Below, piece after piece: positions 1 through 5,091 of a stretch of DNA of 15,833 bases. The DNA lies in assembly GCA_964564015.1 (NCBI GenBank), contig CAZLZR010000091.1, forward strand, positions 1 to 15,833, written 5' to 3'. The notes beneath the pieces were generated by a model, which saw only the letters and a list, made by a program, of their open reading frames with translations, ran no database searches and was not told the origin of the DNA. Both the position numbers and the translations under genes were made by a program. The stretch is from Acetivibrio sp964564015 (GTDB lineage: Bacteria; Bacillota; Clostridia; Acetivibrionales; Acetivibrionaceae). Each line of letters starts with the position of its first letter. The stretch's first letter is position 1.

Positions 1-4
1 TAAA

Positions 5-36
5 TTTGGAGGATTGAAAAATTCTTCGTAAGTTTG
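5..36 (+). promoter_or_regulatory. Candidate Bacteroides-type promoter
   Basis: A TTTG at 5-8 (the -33 box) is followed after 20 nt by TAAGTTTG at 29-36, an exact match to the Bacteroidota -7 consensus TAnnTTTG. Transcription would start near 43 and read toward the tRNA array. The call rests on consensus and spacing alone. The box overlaps a short minus-strand reading frame that runs off the left edge, so one of the two readings is probably wrong. Confidence 0.45.
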
Positions 37-97
37 CATCAATATACCAGTTCCGCTTCCTATAGAACAGCGCGCTTAGAATTGGTCTTTTTTAAAT

Positions 98-172
98 ATG
101 AAACAGTTTCAACATACACGCTTTTGGTTTACGCCCACAATATCTGGTGGCGGATGCACTACGTGTAACTAA
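98..172 (+). CDS. Possible 24-residue small protein
   Basis: An ATG at 98 opens a 24-codon frame ending at TAA 170-172. The peptide begins MKQFQHTRFWF and ends GGGCTTCN, so it is aromatic in the middle with a CxxC near the C-terminus. An in-frame TAG at 77-79 limits any extension upstream. It lies between a candidate promoter (5-36) and an intrinsic terminator (195-227), which would make a self-contained transcription unit. I do not recognise the peptide. At this length a random open frame is quite possible, and the unit could instead be a small non-coding RNA or a leader for the tRNA array. Confidence 0.3.
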   Translation: MKQFQHTRFWFTPTISGGGCTTCN

Positions 173-194
173 TTGAAACTCAATTATTATACTT

Positions 195-227
195 AAAGCC
201 CCGCCTATAAAGCGGGGTTTTTTATTT
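195..227 (+). terminator. Intrinsic terminator upstream of the tRNA array
   Basis: A perfect GC-only stem pairs CCCCGC (199-204) with GCGGGG (212-217) around a 7-nt loop and is followed by TTTTTTATTT. This is a textbook Rho-independent terminator. It ends one base before the first tRNA acceptor stem, so it stops transcription from the left. The tRNAs then depend on readthrough or on a promoter I cannot see. Confidence 0.85.
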
Positions 228-299
228 CTAGTTGTGGCCGATTGGTTAGGCACTTGCTTTGGGAGCAAGACTAGGCAGGTTCGAACCCTGTCAACTAGA
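228..299 (+). tRNA. tRNA-Pro(UGG)
   Basis: Folded by hand. The acceptor CTAGTTG (228-234) pairs perfectly with CAACTAG (292-298). A short D arm lies at 237-251. The anticodon stem CTTGC/GCAAG encloses loop TTTGGGA, giving anticodon TGG. The T arm GCAGG/CCTGT has loop TTCGAAC. The discriminator is A299 and no CCA end is encoded. It is the first of seven tRNAs read on the plus strand and reads proline CCA codons, with wobble to other CCN. Confidence 0.93.
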
Positions 300-303
300 C
301 TAT

Positions 304-377
304 GCCTGCAGTGGCTCAATCGGTAGAGCACTAGTTTTGTAAACTAGCGGTTGAGGGTTCGATTCCCTTCTCAGGCT
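304..377 (+). tRNA. tRNA-Thr(UGU) with a bulged acceptor stem
   Basis: The anticodon stem CTAGT (331-335)/ACTAG (343-347) encloses TTTGTAA, giving anticodon TGT for threonine. The D arm GCTC/GAGC and the T arm GAGGG/CCCTT with loop TTCGATT are regular. The 5' acceptor strand has eight bases (304-311, GCCTGCAG) facing seven (370-376, CTCAGGC). Pairing is complete only if C309 is bulged out. This could be a sequencing or assembly indel, or a real irregularity. Confidence 0.85.
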
Positions 378-384
378 CAATTAT

Positions 385-456
385 GTGGATGTAGCTCAAA
401 GGTAGAGCACTTGCCTGAAGAGCAAGGTGTTGTGGTCTCGGAATCCACCTTCCACG
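385..456 (+). tRNA. tRNA-Phe(GAA)
   Basis: The acceptor GTGGATG (385-391) pairs with 449-455 except for one T-T mismatch (390/450). The D arm is GCTC/GAGC. The anticodon stem CTTGC/GCAAG encloses CTGAAGA, giving anticodon GAA for phenylalanine. The T arm GTGG/CCAC is followed by a T-T mismatch, and its loop, CTCGGAA, departs from the usual TTCRANN. The identity is clear, but the T arm is unusual and may reduce function. Confidence 0.85.
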
Positions 457-461
457 CTTTT

Positions 462-532
462 TGCCTCTTAGTGTAATGGCAACACGCTTGATTTTGGGTC
501 AAGAGTTACAGGTTCGAGTCCTTTAGAGGCAT
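462..532 (+). tRNA. tRNA-Gln(UUG)
   Basis: The acceptor TGCCTCT (462-468) pairs perfectly with AGAGGCA (525-531). The D arm is GTGT/ACAC. The anticodon stem CTTGA/TCAAG encloses TTTTGGG, giving anticodon TTG for glutamine. The T loop is TTCGAGT and its stem has one C-T mismatch. The portal C-terminal region and the scaffold-like protein are rich in CAA glutamine codons, which this tRNA would read. Confidence 0.92.
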
Positions 533-540
533 CTCATATG

Positions 541-612
541 GTGGATGTAGCTTAATGGTAGAGCGGTAGTTTGTGGAGCTACTAAGTACCAGTTCGAGTC
601 TGGTCATTCACA
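541..612 (+). tRNA. tRNA-His(GUG)
   Basis: The acceptor GTGGATG (541-547) pairs with CATTCAC (605-611), including one G-T pair. The D arm is GCTT/GAGC. The anticodon stem GTAGT/GCTAC encloses TTGTGGA, giving anticodon GTG for histidine. The T arm ACCAG/CTGGT with loop TTCGAGT is perfect. Base 540 is G, as expected for the extra G at -1 that histidyl-tRNA synthetase requires. Confidence 0.93.
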
Positions 613-617
613 CTTTT

Positions 618-690
618 GCACTCTTCGTCCAATGGATGAGGACACTTGGCTACGAACCAAGAAATAAAAGTTCGAATCTTTTAGAGTGTA
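618..690 (+). tRNA. tRNA-Arg(ACG)
   Basis: The acceptor GCACTCT (618-624) pairs with AGAGTGT (683-689). The D arm is GTCC/GGAC. The anticodon stem CTTGG/CCAAG encloses CTACGAA, giving anticodon ACG. The T arm AAAAG/CTTTT with loop TTCGAAT is complete. ACG is normally edited to ICG by the host enzyme TadA and then reads CGT, CGC and CGA. The capsid gene in this window is rich in CGT, so the tRNA may support capsid translation. Confidence 0.93.
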
Positions 691-695
691 CTTAT

Positions 696-767
696 CCGGG
701 CTAGCTTTAGGAAGCAGCAGGTCTCCAAAACCTTGCATGGAGATGGGTTCGATGCCCACAGCCCGTG
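696..767 (+). tRNA. tRNA-Trp(CCA), degenerate
   Basis: A six-pair acceptor stem, CGGGCT (697-702)/AGCCCG (760-765), and a T arm TGGG/CCCA with loop TTCGATG are clear. The anticodon loop CTCCAAA (723-729) gives CCA for tryptophan. The D arm GCTT/AAGC (704-715) leaves only a four-base loop. The anticodon stem pairs fully only if one T (733 or 734) is bulged. It may be a decayed or poorly resolved gene, and tRNA finders may score it low. Confidence 0.65.
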
Positions 768-773
768 CGTATT

Positions 774-809
774 CCCCCAATCCCGCTGGTACAGGACTAA
801 GGTGGAGGG
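774..809 (+). other. Possible structured RNA after the tRNAs
   Basis: CCCCCA (774-779) can pair with TGGAGGG (803-809) with A806 bulged, and TCC (781-783) with GGA (794-796) inside it. It sits between the last tRNA and the long hairpin at 818-853. It has no anticodon arm or T arm. It may be an eroded tRNA remnant or a processing structure, and I assign no function. Confidence 0.25.
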
Positions 810-817
810 TTAAATTA

Positions 818-853
818 AAAGGCTGATTTACAACTAGTTGTAAGTCGGCCTTT
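818..853 (+). terminator. Long hairpin ending the tRNA transcript
   Basis: AAAGGC (818-823) pairs with GCCTTT (848-853), and the pairing continues through two G-T wobbles into TTACAA/TTGTAA, making an almost uninterrupted stem of about 16 pairs around CTAG. The downstream tract (TTTCCTGTTTGTT) is only partly U-rich, so it may be a weak or bidirectional terminator or an RNA-processing hairpin closing the tRNA unit before the promoter at 892. Confidence 0.6.
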
Positions 854-891
854 CCTGTTTGTTACCAAAATGTTAAAGTCTTATATAAAAT

Positions 892-922
892 TTTGTTATT
901 TCAAATAAAATACTTATCTTTG
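892..922 (+). promoter_or_regulatory. Bacteroides-type promoter of the packaging operon
   Basis: TTTG at 892-895 and TATCTTTG at 915-922 are separated by 19 nt, an exact match to the Bacteroidota -33/-7 consensus and spacing. Transcription would start near 929, giving a very short leader before the GTG at 942. It drives the overlapping gene block 942-5017. Confidence 0.75.
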
Positions 923-927
923 TCCTC

Positions 928-938
928 AAAACCAATTA
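928..938 (+). promoter_or_regulatory. AAAACCAATTA leader motif
   Basis: AAAACCAATTA lies 3 nt before the GTG start at 942. The same 11-mer precedes the ATG at 7903, and a close form (AAAACCAGTA) precedes the ATG at 10877. Bacteroidota make little use of Shine-Dalgarno pairing, so a shared A-rich leader could act in translation initiation or in initial transcription. The role is inferred. Confidence 0.4.
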
Positions 939-941
939 GTT

Positions 942-1283
942 GTGCAACTTATAAAGATTGAAAAAAAGAGCTACGGAAAGATTGAACAGGCAAAAGTTGT
1001 TCTTTCAATTTTTTGTTTATTGTCTGATATTAAACTTTCAGATACGGAACTTACCGTATTAGCTTATTTTTTAGTTTATAAAGATAGTGAGAGCACAAGA
1101 CAACTGATATTAAAAAGTGAACTTTTGAAAAGCGAAGATTCTTTAAACAATACAATTTCTAAACTTAAAAGAGTTGGTTTGCTTAAAAAATCAACATCTC
1201 TTAAAGAATATCATATAAACGATAAAATTAATTTTCAATCTGACGCAGCTATAGGAGTTTTAATTAAAGTTGATAATAGTTAA
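942..1283 (+). CDS. Small winged-helix-like protein
   Basis: This 113-residue protein begins the packaging operon. Residues from about 33 to 85 (from LSDTELTVLAYFL to KLKRVGLLKKS) look like a winged helix-turn-helix: helix, helix, a recognition-like helix NNTISKLKRVGL and a short strand, as in MarR-like or replication-initiator DNA-binding domains. The start is GTG. No in-frame ATG lies between it and the promoter-proximal region, and the promoter at 892-922 puts the transcript start only a few bases upstream. Its stop overlaps the next ATG (TAATG), suggesting translational coupling. It could be a late-gene regulator or a terminase small-subunit-like DNA-binding protein, but nothing here decides between them. 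Confidence 0.75.
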   Translation: MQLIKIEKKSYGKIEQAKVVLSIFCLLSDIKLSDTELTVLAYFLVYKDSESTRQLILKSELLKSEDSLNNTISKLKRVGLLKKSTSLKEYHINDKINFQSDAAIGVLIKVDNS

Positions 1284-1687
1284 TGAAGACACCCGATAAT
1301 TATTATAAACAGGCAGCCGAAGAACTAAATCTACCAGTTAATCTAGTTAAGAAAGTAAATGCTTTTTATTGGAAAGAAGGAATTAAAAAACAACTGGCTA
1401 ATGTAGTTTATGATGCTATCTATATAAAGAATTTTGGAACTATTTGTGTAAGTCCTAAAAAACTTTATTTTGAAATAAAAGATGAAATAGCTAAAATAAG
1501 AAACATATATTATTCACCTAAGTTTACAGAAAAAAAGAAAAATTTAATCTTAGATTATAAATATGAAAATCTTAGAAAGTTATTAAAGAAAAGAAACGAC
1601 TTAGCAATTTATAGATTAGAACAGAAAAAATTAAAAGATGAGCGCACTTTTGGAATACCTGAAATTGATACCGAGAGCATTGACTAA
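1283..1687 (+). CDS. Basic helical protein of unknown function
   Basis: This 134-residue, lysine-rich protein is largely helical by composition. It begins MKTPDNYYKQAAEELNLP, followed by a segment with conserved-looking aromatic residues (VNAFYWKEGIKKQL) and a long charged helix at about residues 78-118. The basic charge and its place beside a winged-helix gene and upstream of TerL fit a nucleic-acid-binding or packaging accessory role, but I do not recognise the family. It starts on the last base of the previous gene's stop codon, and its last 50 nt overlap the start of the next gene in another frame. Confidence 0.7.
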   Translation: MKTPDNYYKQAAEELNLPVNLVKKVNAFYWKEGIKKQLANVVYDAIYIKNFGTICVSPKKLYFEIKDEIAKIRNIYYSPKFTEKKKNLILDYKYENLRKLLKKRNDLAIYRLEQKKLKDERTFGIPEIDTESID

Positions 1688-2006
1688 TGCTGATAAAATA
1701 CTTGAAGGATGGCTTAATGATATTAAATTAGAAGCAGGAGACCTACAAGAAGATGAAGTTAAAGAGATAGTAAGAAGAAGAGCTATCTGTGAAGGATGTC
1801 CTTTTTTAAGTAAGAATGCAGTAGCTGCCGGCAATTATGTAACTATGAGAAAAGATGAACACTGTATTCAGTGTGGCTGTCCTATAGTAAAAAAGACGGC
1901 ATCTCTTTCTTCAAATTGTGGAATTGAAATATTTAACGCTTCAAATAAAGATAATAAAATGGAGTTAAAATGGACAGCATACGATAAAAATAAAAAACAT
2001 GATTAA
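1638..2006 (+). CDS. Six-cysteine probable zinc-binding protein
   Basis: This is a 122-residue protein. The N-terminal half is an acidic helix. The C-terminal half has C51-x2-C54-P, then C76-x2-C79-G-C81-P-x3-K, then C94. This pattern resembles a small family of phage proteins with paired CxxC/CxxCGC motifs that usually end in a C-P-x-G-K-W-like segment; here NCGIEIF and a later KW occupy that region. The cysteines are spaced for one zinc site, possibly two. The start at 1638 gives a 50-nt overlap with the preceding gene, longer than others in the operon, and no later in-frame ATG near 1687 would remove it. Its role in packaging or assembly is unknown. Confidence 0.75.
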   Translation: MSALLEYLKLIPRALTNADKILEGWLNDIKLEAGDLQEDEVKEIVRRRAICEGCPFLSKNAVAAGNYVTMRKDEHCIQCGCPIVKKTASLSSNCGIEIFNASNKDNKMELKWTAYDKNKKHD

Positions 2007-2256
2007 CATTCAAAAACCAATAGACAAGAAGAGAAAACAGATAGAAGAGCAAATTTTTTACAACTTTATGCAAGTTGTACAACAATTTCCTCAATATACT
2101 ATTTCTCAACACTTATGTCATATTCTCAGAAAGAAAGAAGATTCTGAAGAATCCTATCATTGGAATAATGATAAACTATTGAAAAAAATAGAGGATTATA
2201 AAGATGAGTTAGATAGAGAGCTGACATTAGGCGAGGAGGATGCATCAAATGCTTGA
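1999..2256 (+). CDS. Small hypothetical protein
   Basis: This 85-residue, charged and helical protein has a central HLCHIL segment and a Lys/Glu-rich coiled-coil-like end (KLLKKIEDYKDELDREL). I recognise no family. Its ATG overlaps the end of the preceding gene by 8 nt and its stop overlaps the start of the SPFH gene, so it is embedded in the translationally coupled block. The purine tract near 2232-2240 (GAGGAGG) resembles a Shine-Dalgarno sequence for the next gene. Confidence 0.65.
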   Translation: MINIQKPIDKKRKQIEEQIFYNFMQVVQQFPQYTISQHLCHILRKKEDSEESYHWNNDKLLKKIEDYKDELDRELTLGEEDASNA

Positions 2257-2653
2257 TTCTCTTATACAATGGATAATTGGTATAATAGATAAAGTAATTC
2301 CTTTCTGGATGATAAAACAGTGGGAAGCTGGAATACGTCTAAGAGGTGGTACTTATATTAAAACATTATCTCCCGGATTTTATCTTAAAATACCTTTTTT
2401 AGATGAAATCTTTACACAAAGTGTTGTAACAACTACATTATCTACACCATCACAATCNNNNNNNNNNNNNNNNNNNNNNNNNNNNNNNNNNNNNNNNNNN
2501 NNNNNNNNNNNNNNNNNNNNNNNNNNNNNNNNNNNNNNNNNNNNNNNNNNNNNNNNNTGGGGTATTGAAATTGAGAAGTTTACAATGACTGATATTGGTC
2601 TCATACCTTCAGTAAGAATATTTAACGAAGTTGAACCAGTAAAAAATGACTAA
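2240..2653 (+). CDS. SPFH/Band 7 (prohibitin-stomatin-like) protein, interrupted by gap
   Basis: The left piece (2240-2457) encodes a hydrophobic N-terminal segment (LIQWIIGIIDKVIPFWMI) and then WEAGIRLRGG, a P-G-F-Y-L-K-I-P-F stretch and TTTLSTPSQ, typical of the start of an SPFH domain. The right piece (2558-2653) encodes WGIEIEKFTMTDIGL, typical of its end. SPFH proteins make oligomeric membrane-attached scaffolds; prohibitin and HflK/C are examples. The middle is lost in 100 Ns. That segment normally spans on the order of 90-100 residues, so the real gap is probably longer than 100 nt, and the in-frame join is coincidence. The start could be 2240 or 2249; a purine-rich tract (2232-2240) is spaced well for 2249. 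A phage SPFH protein may organise membrane or assembly sites, which is inference. Confidence 0.75.
   Translation: MHQMLDSLIQWIIGIIDKVIPFWMIKQWEAGIRLRGGTYIKTLSPGFYLKIPFLDEIFTQSVVTTTLSTPSQXXXXXXXXXXXXXXXXXXXXXXXXXXXXXXXXXXWGIEIEKFTMTDIGLIPSVRIFNEVEPVKND
2458..2557. other. Assembly gap (100 Ns)
   Basis: Exactly 100 Ns, the usual placeholder for a scaffold gap of unknown length, lie inside the SPFH gene. The true distance is not known from the sequence. The domain model for SPFH suggests that more than 100 nt are missing. Confidence 0.98.
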
Positions 2654-2981
2654 ACAGAAAGACCATTTATATACACAATTTGAAATTGATTGGCTTGAAA
2701 GTAAACTTGCAAGCCTTAAAACATTTATAGATAATAATCCTATTGAAGATATAGATGATAGAATTGAAACAGTTACTTCTTCTAAAGGTCAGCCTGTAGT
2801 TAAAATTATTGCTACTAAAGAAGCTGCTTTAAAAGGTTGGATTTTAGCTCTTAAAGAATTTGCATCACTTTTAAAAGCAGTAGAAGAAGCAAGAGAAACA
2901 AAAGCAGAAGTAGAAGCCCAAGTAAGAAAAGGGTCTAATATAAATGGAATGATGAGTTCCAAACTAGAAGAAACCACATGA
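2646..2981 (+). CDS. Small helical protein next to TerL (possible small terminase)
   Basis: This 111-residue, mostly helical and acidic protein has a Glu/Lys/Ala-rich helix near residues 78-98 (AVEEARETKAEVEAQV). Its TGA overlaps the TerL ATG (ATGA), so the two are translationally coupled. The position immediately before TerL makes it a candidate small terminase subunit, the ring that recognises packaging DNA. No DNA-binding motif is evident, so this rests on context. The winged-helix protein at 942 is the competing candidate. Confidence 0.65.
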   Translation: MTKQKDHLYTQFEIDWLESKLASLKTFIDNNPIEDIDDRIETVTSSKGQPVVKIIATKEAALKGWILALKEFASLLKAVEEARETKAEVEAQVRKGSNINGMMSSKLEETT

Positions 2982-5017
2982 GCCTAAGTACAAGTCCTGA
3001 ATTATTTATTAATATGAAAGCCATTCCAGATGAGAAATCTGAGGAATGGCATCCTTTTTTTCAGGAAGAGTTAAAAAAGATAAAATATGGTGTAACAATT
3101 AATGGTATTTACATACATGGTTGGTTATATTGGCATTTGAATCACTGGAAAATTTATCTTGACCAAGAAGACCCAAATAGACCACAAGATATTATTCGTG
3201 TATTTAAAAACCCTGATTTTCGTGATAATGAGTGGCTTATAGCAGAATATATTAAGAAAGCGGAAGATGCAAAAAATAAAGGACTATTAATTTTTGGTAC
3301 ACGCCGTTTTGCAAAGACTGAATTTGAAGCCTCTTGGATTGGAAGAGGTGCTACTATTTATGAAGGTTCTCAAAATATCATTTCTAGTACTACAGAATCT
3401 GATATTAAAATTATTGCTGCTTCTACAGATAGAGGATTAGCATCATTAAATCCTTATTTTAAATTTGATAGACTATTAGATGACTGGAGAAAAGAGGTTT
3501 CTCTTGGTCTTAAAAAGAAATCTGGTGAGAAAGTAGAATGGTCTAAAATACTTATTCGTAACCTTGAAGAAGGTAGAAAAACGGAAGCTATTGCAGGTAC
3601 TACTCCTAAAACTCTTGTAATAGATGAGATTGGTAAAGCTGAAAAAATTATTGAAGCTTTTGAAGCTGCTAAACCCGGTTTTACATCTCCCTTTGGATGG
3701 CGTTGTGTACCTATTCTAACTGGTACAGGTGGTACTTTCATCCCTAATTCAGATGCAGAAAAACTATTTACAGACCCTGAAGCATATGGTTTTTTAGGTG
3801 TAGAATGGCCGGGTAAATCCAAAAAATATGGTCTTTTTGTTCCGGGTAGTTATAGAATGGAAGGAAAAGTTAAAACAACTTTTGGAAATTTTGTAAGAAA
3901 AAATAATATATTACTTCCAGAAGATTCTGAATTATTAAATCTTCCTTTTTATGAATCAGATAAAGCATTAGCAGATTCTGTAACAGATAGAGAAATAGCA
4001 GATGCTCAAAATGCTAAAGACCCAAAAGCTGCTCTTAAAGCTAGAATGTATTTTCCGAAGGAACCAGAAGATTGTTTCTTAAGTGATGAAGTAAATGAAT
4101 TTCCTATTGAAGCTATTAGAGAGCATCTTGCTTATTTGAATAGTTTAGAAAAAAGCGGTACTCCTGTAGAACTTTATAGAGACCAATTAGGAAAAGTAAA
4201 ATATACATTTAATACATCTTTAAAAGAAATTACAGATTTCCCTGTAACAGGAGCTACTATTAAAGATGCTCCTATTATGATGTTTGAGCCTCCTGTAGCT
4301 GAACCTGAAAATATTACACCTCTTTTATATATAGCGGGAGGTGACCCATATAACCAAAGTACATCAAACAATAGTCCTTCATTAGGTACAGTTTGTATAT
4401 ATAAAAGACTTTATGACCCTGTAAACGGAACATACCAAAACTCTATTGTAGCAAGTTATGCAGCTCGTCCAACACAAATGAAAGAGTGGCATAATATAGT
4501 AGAGATGCTCTTGGAATTATACAACGCAACTCTGATGATAGAAAACGTAGGTACTAACTTCATAGAGTATATGGATGCCAAAAATAAGGCTCACTACCTT
4601 GCTGATGGCTATAACTTGCTAGTACAGATTTCACCAAATACATCTATTAGAAACAAACCAAAGGGTTTACCTCCTACAGTAGGAGTTATAAATCACTGTA
4701 TGGCTCTACTTTACCAATACTGTAAAGAAGAATTGACTACTGTTCTAGAGGATGGAAGAGTAATCAAAAAACTTGGAGTAACAAGAATCCCAGATAAAAT
4801 GCTTCTTGTAGAAATGCTTAATTATAGTAGTACAGTAAATGTGGATAGAATTGTGGCATTTAGACACGCTTTAGCATATGATTCTCACCTACAAAAAACA
4901 AGTCCTTTAGTAAATCATTCAGATACTCCTCAACCTACTAAAGAGTTTAAACCTATACGCTCTCCGTTTAGATTAAGTAGAGCTTCTACATTTAGAACTA
5001 ATACTTCACCATTTTAA
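2978..5017 (+). CDS. terL: Terminase large subunit (TerL)
   Basis: This 679-residue DNA-packaging motor has an N-terminal ATPase and a C-terminal RNase H-like nuclease. The P-loop is the atypical G107-T-R-R-F-A-K113-T114 (IFGTRRFAKTE) and the Walker B is TLVID216-E217. The nuclease acidic residues are probably D456 (GGDPYNQ), E522 (LMIENVG) and D635 (AYDSH). The protein docks on the portal vertex, drives DNA into the prohead using ATP and cuts the concatemer. Length and motif order fit TerL proteins of crAss-like and T4-like phages. It ends the first operon; a promoter follows in the 74-nt gap before the portal gene. Arginine codons are mostly AGA (about 21 of 29 by hand count). Confidence 0.95.
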   Translation: MSLSTSPELFINMKAIPDEKSEEWHPFFQEELKKIKYGVTINGIYIHGWLYWHLNHWKIYLDQEDPNRPQDIIRVFKNPDFRDNEWLIAEYIKKAEDAKNKGLLIFGTRRFAKTEFEASWIGRGATIYEGSQNIISSTTESDIKIIAASTDRGLASLNPYFKFDRLLDDWRKEVSLGLKKKSGEKVEWSKILIRNLEEGRKTEAIAGTTPKTLVIDEIGKAEKIIEAFEAAKPGFTSPFGWRCVPILTGTGGTFIPNSDAEKLFTDPEAYGFLGVEWPGKSKKYGLFVPGSYRMEGKVKTTFGNFVRKNNILLPEDSELLNLPFYESDKALADSVTDREIADAQNAKDPKAALKARMYFPKEPEDCFLSDEVNEFPIEAIREHLAYLNSLEKSGTPVELYRDQLGKVKYTFNTSLKEITDFPVTGATIKDAPIMMFEPPVAEPENITPLLYIAGGDPYNQSTSNNSPSLGTVCIYKRLYDPVNGTYQNSIVASYAARPTQMKEWHNIVEMLLELYNATLMIENVGTNFIEYMDAKNKAHYLADGYNLLVQISPNTSIRNKPKGLPPTVGVINHCMALLYQYCKEELTTVLEDGRVIKKLGVTRIPDKMLLVEMLNYSSTVNVDRIVAFRHALAYDSHLQKTSPLVNHSDTPQPTKEFKPIRSPFRLSRASTFRTNTSPF

Positions 5018-5045
5018 TTAGAATTGATTAAAATTTTCACAAAAT

Positions 5046-5076
5046 TTTAATGAATCCTGATTTTTGCGTATATTTG
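5046..5076 (+). promoter_or_regulatory. Bacteroides-type promoter of the portal gene
   Basis: TATATTTG (5069-5076) matches the -7 consensus TAnnTTTG. TTTA at 5046-5049 lies exactly 19 nt upstream, in the place of the usual TTTG. The same TTTTA plus 19 nt arrangement occurs before 7903. The ATG at 5092 is 15 nt past the -7 box. Confidence 0.6.
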
Positions 5077-5091
5077 CTTTTTAATTAATTT

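Noticed and set aside
1..39. Minus-strand frame from ATG at 39-37 (MQTYEEFFNPP...) running off the left edge.
   Set aside because: Only 13 codons are visible, and it overlaps a good plus-strand promoter. It could be the start of a divergent gene, but there is too little to support it.
92..331. 79-codon minus-strand frame.
   Set aside because: It runs antisense through the terminator, tRNA-Pro and part of tRNA-Thr, and the translation has no protein-like features.
228..767. Suppressor tRNA or stop-codon reassignment, known in some crAss-like phages.
   Set aside because: All seven anticodons are ordinary sense anticodons and the genes have no in-frame TAG or TGA.
3454..3822. 122-codon minus-strand frame opposite TerL.
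   Set aside because: TerL is unambiguous here, with the Walker B motif inside this interval, and no minus-strand signals are present.
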